DNA of 52,703 nt from Micromonospora chokoriensis. GTDB taxonomy: Bacteria; Actinomycetota; Actinomycetes; Mycobacteriales; Micromonosporaceae. This document shows positions 48,989 through 52,703 of the stretch, in pieces (position 1 is the stretch's first letter; the number at the start of each line of letters is the position of its first letter). The position numbers and the translations under genes are program-made. The notes below the pieces were generated by a model. The model was not told the origin of the DNA. It worked only from the letters and a program-made list of their open reading frames with translations, and ran no database searches. Where the stretch lies: assembly GCF_000718555.1 (NCBI RefSeq), contig NZ_JOAN01000035.1:1-52703 (forward strand). Reading direction: 5' to 3'.

Positions 48989-49450
48989 GTGGCGGGTGTG
49001 GGTGTCGGCGACGTGGTGCAGGATTTCGAGCTGCCGGATGAGACGGGCACGCCGCGGCGGCTGTCGGAGTTTTTGGCGGCCGGGCCGGTGGTGCTGTTCT
49101 TCTACCCGGCGGCGATGACGCGGGGGTGCACGGCGGAGAGCTGCCACTTCCGTGACCTGGCGGCGGAGTTCGCGGCGCTGGGCGCGTCGCGGATCGGCAT
49201 CAGCCGCGACTCGGTGGCGAAGCAGGCCGAGTTCTCGAAGCTGCACGGCTTTGACTATCCGCTGCTGTCCGACGCCGACGGCGCGGTGGCGCAGCAGCTC
49301 GGGGTCAAGCGGCGGGTGCCGTTGGGGCCGTTGAGCATGAAGCGGATGACGTTCGTGATCGGCACCGATCGGCGGGTCATCGAGGTGATCCACAGCGAGG
49401 TCAGCATGAACGACCACGCGGACCGGGCGTTGCGGGCACTGGGCGGCTGA
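48989..49450 (+). CDS. Peroxiredoxin (BCP/PrxQ type)
   Basis: 153 aa from GTG 48989. Thioredoxin fold with peroxidatic Cys47 in FFYPAAMTRGCTAESC and resolving Cys52, the alpha-helix CxxxxC spacing of PrxQ. Later AQQLGVKRRVP and TFVIGTDRRVIEVIHSEVSMNDHADRAL complete the domain. Reduces peroxides using thioredoxin. The residue before CT is Gly (RGCT), where PxxxTPGCT is usual, a small change that need not affect function. Confidence 0.93.
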   Translation: MAGVGVGDVVQDFELPDETGTPRRLSEFLAAGPVVLFFYPAAMTRGCTAESCHFRDLAAEFAALGASRIGISRDSVAKQAEFSKLHGFDYPLLSDADGAVAQQLGVKRRVPLGPLSMKRMTFVIGTDRRVIEVIHSEVSMNDHADRALRALGG

Positions 49451-49533
49451 GCGGGCACGAGCCCCGTGCGGGGGGTGTCGCAGCCGGCTGGTATCAAGAC
49501 AGCAATCAAACAGGTGTACGGAAGAGGGTTGTG

Positions 49534-50217
49534 ATGGATACCGGCCAGGGTTTGTCCACTAGCGAGGTGCAGAGCATCCGGGAGGCGTTGGCGGCCGGGC
49601 GCAAGCCGCGGGTGGTGTTCACCGCGGCGGCGGGGCAGATCGCCGGTCAGGTCGGTCAGGTGATCGAGCTGACCGATCCGGAGGTGTCCGACGAGTTCGT
49701 GGTGGTGCGTTTCGGCCGCGACGAGCTGCCGTTCTCCCCCGCCGACCTGGCGGTGGCGCCCAAGGGCGTGACCCGGCGGGTGGTGGAGCCGAAGCCGGAG
49801 CCCGAGCCCGAGCCGCCCGTGGTGGCCGCGCCGGAGTTCGTGTTGGACACGCCGCGGGTGCCCGCGCAGCGACAGGAGGAGCCGAAGGTGGAGCAGACGG
49901 AGAAGCCGCCGGCGCGGCGGGCGGTCAAGGCCGTGAAGCCGAAGGGGCCCGCGGGCCTCACGGTCACCCTGGCGTACGCCGAAGGTGAGTGGACCGTCGC
50001 CGCGCAGCAGGGCGCCAAGGCCCTCGCGAAGCCGTACGTGGTGAAGCCGGCGGAGGCGTTGAAGATGGTGGCGTTGGTCGACGTGCCGGGGGTGCAGGAG
50101 GCGGTGGAGCAGATCCTCGGCACCGAGCGGGCCGAGGCGGAGCAGCAGGCGGACAAGCTGCGCGCGGAGCTGGCCGAGATCGAGGCACGGCTTGCGGAGC
50201 TGCGCGAGGCCCGCTGA
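49534..50217 (+). CDS. Conserved hypothetical protein with coiled-coil tail (possibly DUF6319)
   Basis: 227 aa from ATG 49534. The N-terminal domain (about residues 1-80; RKPRVVFTAAAGQIAGQVGQVIELTDPEVSDEFVVVRFGRDELPFSPADLAVAP) looks like a small beta-rich domain. A disordered linker rich in Pro, Glu, Lys follows. A C-terminal region has KPYVVKPAEALKMVALVDVPGVQEAVEQIL and a coiled coil (ERAEAEQQADKLRAELAEIEARLAEL). The family is seen in actinobacteria with unknown function; the DUF name is from memory. Confidence 0.72.
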   Translation: MDTGQGLSTSEVQSIREALAAGRKPRVVFTAAAGQIAGQVGQVIELTDPEVSDEFVVVRFGRDELPFSPADLAVAPKGVTRRVVEPKPEPEPEPPVVAAPEFVLDTPRVPAQRQEEPKVEQTEKPPARRAVKAVKPKGPAGLTVTLAYAEGEWTVAAQQGAKALAKPYVVKPAEALKMVALVDVPGVQEAVEQILGTERAEAEQQADKLRAELAEIEARLAELREAR

Positions 50218-50223
50218 GGCGGG

Positions 50224-50676
50224 TCAGCGCCCGCTGTGGTGTCGCAGCAGTCGGGTGAGTAGTCGCGTCAGCTGCTCGCGCTCGGTGCTGGACAGGGGGG
50301 CGAGCAGATCGCGTTGGACGCGGTCGACGGTCGCGCCCATCCGGCGGGCCTCGTCGGCGCCGGCGGCGGTGACGCTGATGACGTTGCGGCGGCGATCGGC
50401 CGGGTCGGGGGCACGCACCACGAGCCCTCGGCCGGCCAGGTCGTTGATGGCGGCCACGACGTCGCTGCGATCGATGCCGCAGCGGCGGCCGAGGTCAGCC
50501 TGACTGGCGGGGCCGTCCTCGGCCAGGGTGGCGAGCAGCCGGTAGTGGTAGCCGCGCAGGTCGTGCGCGGCGAAGCCCTCGCTGAGTAGGCGGGTGGCGT
50601 GGCTGGCGGTCTGGTTGAGCAGCCAGCTCGGGGTGGTGCTGAGCCCGGCGGGTGACTGCGGGGCTGCGTTTTCCAT
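50224..50676 (-). CDS. MarR-family regulator (first of divergent pair)
   Basis: 150 aa from ATG 50676. MarR winged helix with GYHYRLLATLAEDGPASQADLGRRCGIDRSDVVAAINDLAGRGLVVRAPDPADRRRNVISVT, the DPxDRR wing intact. It faces the second MarR-like gene, with the two operators between them starting 16 bp upstream of this gene. Probably autoregulated and controlling the divergent gene. Seven bp separate its stop from the neighbouring gene's. Confidence 0.92.
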   Translation of the reverse strand: MENAAPQSPAGLSTTPSWLLNQTASHATRLLSEGFAAHDLRGYHYRLLATLAEDGPASQADLGRRCGIDRSDVVAAINDLAGRGLVVRAPDPADRRRNVISVTAAGADEARRMGATVDRVQRDLLAPLSSTEREQLTRLLTRLLRHHSGR

Positions 50677-50692
50677 GAGCGCAGCCTACCAG

Positions 50693-50717
50693 TAATCGTT
50701 GGTGCGACCAACGATTA
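50693..50717. promoter_or_regulatory. Operator 1 of the divergent MarR pair
   Basis: TAATCGTTGG (50693-50702) and CCAACGATTA (50708-50717) are perfect 10-bp inverted arms with a five-base centre TGCGA, typical of a MarR dimer site. It is 17 bp upstream of the first MarR start. Confidence 0.82.
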
Positions 50718-50739
50718 GGTGTTACGTTGGCGGCTCCAG

Positions 50740-50756
50740 CGTTGGCGCGGCCAACG
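50740..50756. promoter_or_regulatory. Operator 2 of the divergent MarR pair
   Basis: CGTTGG (50740-50745) and CCAACG (50751-50756) are inverted arms around CGCGG, sharing core and spacing with operator 1. A half-site, ACGTTGG, lies at 50723-50729 between them. It ends 16 bp before the second gene. Confidence 0.78.
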
Positions 50757-50772
50757 TTTCGAAGGAGGCGTC

Positions 50773-51219
50773 ATGTCCACCGTCCCCACCCTCAACGGTC
50801 AGGTCATCGGCCACGCCCACTACGCCACCCGGGCCCTGCTCGAACGGGCCGTGGCTCCCCTCGGCGTCGAGTTCAACCAGGTGCTCGCCCTCAACGTCCT
50901 GGCCAACGGCCCAGTCGACCGCGCAGACCTCACGCATCGGGTCACCAGCACGCTCAAGGTCGACGAGCAGGAGGTGCAGCGGGTGCTCGCCACCCTCGTC
51001 GACGCACACCTCGCCCAGGTCGACGACGAAGCCGACACAGCACGGCTGCGACTGACCGACGCCGGCCACGCCGTGCAGGCCCGCATCGCCGACGCCGTCG
51101 CGGGCATCAGCGCTCGCCTCTACGCGGACATCCCGAGCGACGAGGCGAGCGCCGCTGCCCGGGCGCTCACGCTGGTCACCCGACGCGCGAACGCCGAACT
51201 GGCCGCGACCCCGACCTGA
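50773..51219 (+). CDS. MarR-like winged-helix regulator (second of divergent pair)
   Basis: 148 aa from ATG 50773, with AAGGAGG six bases ahead. A helical, winged-helix architecture: HAHYATRALLERAVAPLGVEFNQVLALNVLANGPVDRADLTHRVTSTLKVDEQEVQRVLATLVDAHLAQVDDEADTARLRLTDAG. It lacks the DxRxxR wing, so DNA binding is likely altered. Length and fold match MarR; it could be a co-regulator, or a regulator partner titrating the divergent MarR. Confidence 0.8.
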   Translation: MSTVPTLNGQVIGHAHYATRALLERAVAPLGVEFNQVLALNVLANGPVDRADLTHRVTSTLKVDEQEVQRVLATLVDAHLAQVDDEADTARLRLTDAGHAVQARIADAVAGISARLYADIPSDEASAAARALTLVTRRANAELAATPT

Positions 51220-51342
51220 CCAGGCGCGAGCCCGACGGGGTGTGGGTAAGTCCTACCGGCCGGCCCGCGCGGTCCTTCGCGGCCGCGTGCCCGGCCTGGC
51301 CGAGGTGACGCTTTAGCCAGGACCGCGCCGGGCCCGGCCCGG

Positions 51343-52530
51343 TCAGAAGTAGTCGAGCAGTTGCGCCGGACCTCCGACGCCCAACAGGTCCAGGGCATCC
51401 GGCGCGACACCGGCGGCATGGTGCAGCAGGCCGGCCTGCGCGACCGAGCGGGCGTGCGCTGCTCCGGCGTAGAGCAGGGCGAAGCCGCGTACCTCCAGCC
51501 GCAGGTCTGCCTCGCCGCTGACCCGGGTCAGCTCGGCGGCGCCGTCGGCGACGGTCAACCGCCAGGTGCCGGTGTTCCACTCGGCGAGCGGGTCGGTGAG
51601 GTGAAAGTCGACGGAACCCCGGACGTGGGCGGGCCACCCGCGTGCGCTCACCGCGCGGACGACGTCGACCGGCCGGTGCATCCACAGGTCCCGTTCGTGC
51701 TCGCGAGCCGACTCCAGCGGCAGGTGGGCGCTGACAGCGTCACCGTCGAGCGGGCACAGCCGCAGAGTCGGTGCGACGCTGGCCCAACTGCCGAGCACCC
51801 CGACGAGTTCCCGGGCGGCCTCGGCGCTGACGGCCAGGGCCTCGTCGACGGTGAGCACCGAATCGGCCCCGTAACCGCGGCCGCGCTGCCAGGTGGCGTA
51901 GCCGACCAGGTCGCCGTCGTCCTCGACGAGGGTGAGCCCATCGCCGGGCAGGCCACGGTCGGTGGCGTCGAACAGCTCACCGCGGCGGGTCAGCATGCCG
52001 TTGCGGTGCCGGGTGACCCGCTCGTACAGGGCGGCGACGGCAGGCAGGTCGGCGGGCGTGCCGGCACGGACGGCCAGACGCGCGGCGGGACGGTGTCGGG
52101 GCAGCGCGGCGGTGGCCAGATTGACGGTGCGCAGCACACCGGCGGTCTCCCACCCACAGGCCCGGTACGGTGCGGCGACGGTCGGGTAGAGCGCGCTGAT
52201 CGCCGCCCCCCGCTCGTGGGCGCCCCGCAGTAGGGCGGTGAGCATGGCGCGCGCCACGCCCCGACCACGGGCCTCGGGCGCGACGGCTACTCCGGCCACG
52301 TCGGCGGCCGGCACCGCTCGCCCGGACCACCACTGGTCGTGGTGCAGGTCGACGGCCTTGCCGACGAGCCGACCGGCGTCGTCGAAGGCTCCGTAACGGG
52401 TCAGGCCGGGCACCTCGACGCTCGCCTGTGGGGGACGCTGGGAGTCGGAGCCGAACGCGAACCGGCCCAGCTCCCAGGCGGCGTCGAGGTCGTCAGCGGT
52501 GAGTTCACGTACGTGCACGGTGGCGGGCAT
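51343..52530 (-). CDS. Eis-like GNAT acetyltransferase
   Basis: 395 aa from ATG 52530. Enhanced intracellular survival (Eis) layout: N-terminal GNAT with the acetyl-CoA loop VAPEARGRGVARAMLTALL, a second GNAT-like domain and a C-terminal SCP2-like domain, ending in a free carboxylate Phe (LLDYF). The QASVEVPGLTRYGAFDDAGRLVG segment is also typical. Mycobacterial Eis multi-acetylates aminoglycosides and lysines; a similar broad acetyltransferase role is expected. The ATG eight codons in is preferred over earlier in-frame starts. Confidence 0.9.
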   Translation of the reverse strand: MPATVHVRELTADDLDAAWELGRFAFGSDSQRPPQASVEVPGLTRYGAFDDAGRLVGKAVDLHHDQWWSGRAVPAADVAGVAVAPEARGRGVARAMLTALLRGAHERGAAISALYPTVAAPYRACGWETAGVLRTVNLATAALPRHRPAARLAVRAGTPADLPAVAALYERVTRHRNGMLTRRGELFDATDRGLPGDGLTLVEDDGDLVGYATWQRGRGYGADSVLTVDEALAVSAEAARELVGVLGSWASVAPTLRLCPLDGDAVSAHLPLESAREHERDLWMHRPVDVVRAVSARGWPAHVRGSVDFHLTDPLAEWNTGTWRLTVADGAAELTRVSGEADLRLEVRGFALLYAGAAHARSVAQAGLLHHAAGVAPDALDLLGVGGPAQLLDYF

Positions 52531-52615
52531 CGGCACACCGTAGCCGGACACCCGTCAGCCCCAACCGCCAATTAACGGCCAGCCCAAAAACCGCCGTGCC
52601 CCTGGCTCCCCCACC

Positions 52616-52664
52616 CGCCCCTGCCTCCCTCCCTCCCGCCCTCCCTCCCTCCGCCCCCTCCCCC
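52616..52664. repeat. Polypyrimidine low-complexity tract
   Basis: About 50 bases made almost wholly of C and T with a few G, containing two CTCCCTCCCTCC-like runs (52624-52635 and 52641-52652). The sequence after it (GTCGATCATGGAGTTG, from 52665) resembles intergenic repeats I recall from Micromonospora genomes. No gene lies between 52531 and 52703. Confidence 0.6.
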
Positions 52665-52703
52665 GTCGATCATGGAGTTGTGGTGGGCAACAAAGCACCC
52701 GCT

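Noticed and set aside
1..52703. Insertion sequence, prophage or toxin-antitoxin modules
   Set aside because: Apart from the single tyrosine recombinase there are no transposase, capsid, terminase or toxin-like genes.

Overview
The window is high-GC actinobacterial DNA with GTG, TTG and ATG starts, purine-rich ribosome binding sites and many ATGA/GTGA stop-start overlaps. Gene content and order point to the Micromonosporaceae (Micromonospora/Salinispora type); that family assignment is an inference from style and synteny, not from a marker gene.

Layout. 0-4.8 kb: the end of a formate-dehydrogenase-type operon (iron-sulfur subunit fragment, NrfD-like membrane subunit) followed by the selenocysteine machinery tRNA-Sec(UCA), selA and selB. 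4.8-12.7 kb: membrane and stress housekeeping genes (CBS/CorC-HlyC transporter-like protein, HhH-GPD protein, universal stress protein, DUF574-type methyltransferase, SpoIIE-type phosphatase, MarR regulator). 13.0-19.2 kb: a conserved actinobacterial block in the order of M. tuberculosis Rv1822-Rv1830: CDP-alcohol phosphatidyltransferase, DUF881, small basic protein, DUF881, gcvH, garA, ftsR-type MerR, bifunctional nuclease, second MerR. 19.4-25 kb: an insertion relative to that order, with a truncated haemoglobin plus flavohaemoglobin pair, a 3-copy tandem repeat, a DivIVA-domain protein, a MerR-PP2C fusion and a sirtuin. 25.0-28.0 kb: glycine riboswitch and gcvP (the Rv1832 counterpart).

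28.1-37.4 kb: pabB-type enzyme, peptide deformylase, GNAT, TauE/SafE permease, EEP nuclease/phosphatase, alpha/beta hydrolase plus metallo-hydrolase, secreted M14 carboxypeptidase and fasciclin lipoprotein. In this stretch the + strand is C-rich whatever the gene orientation, unlike the flanks. 37.4-39.9 kb: a tyrosine recombinase, a P-loop ATPase plus zinc-ribbon gene pair, and a 28-bp site closely resembling the actinobacterial chromosome-dimer-resolution site dif. 39.9-52.7 kb: DUF885 protein, lipoprotein, secreted hexosaminidase, zwf, an OFA-type MFS transporter with a 41-aa partner, SDR, patatin, peroxiredoxin, a divergent MarR pair sharing twin operators, and an Eis-like acetyltransferase; the right edge is a polypyrimidine tract.

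Functional links. selC-selA-selB serve the upstream formate dehydrogenase. GcvH and GcvP are two parts of the glycine cleavage system; the P gene is riboswitch-controlled, and the GarA gene beside gcvH encodes a known 2-oxoglutarate/glutamate switch. The most interesting part is the recombinase/dif-like region at 37.4-39.9 kb, followed by the MerR-PP2C fusion, the MarR twin operators and the globin pair.
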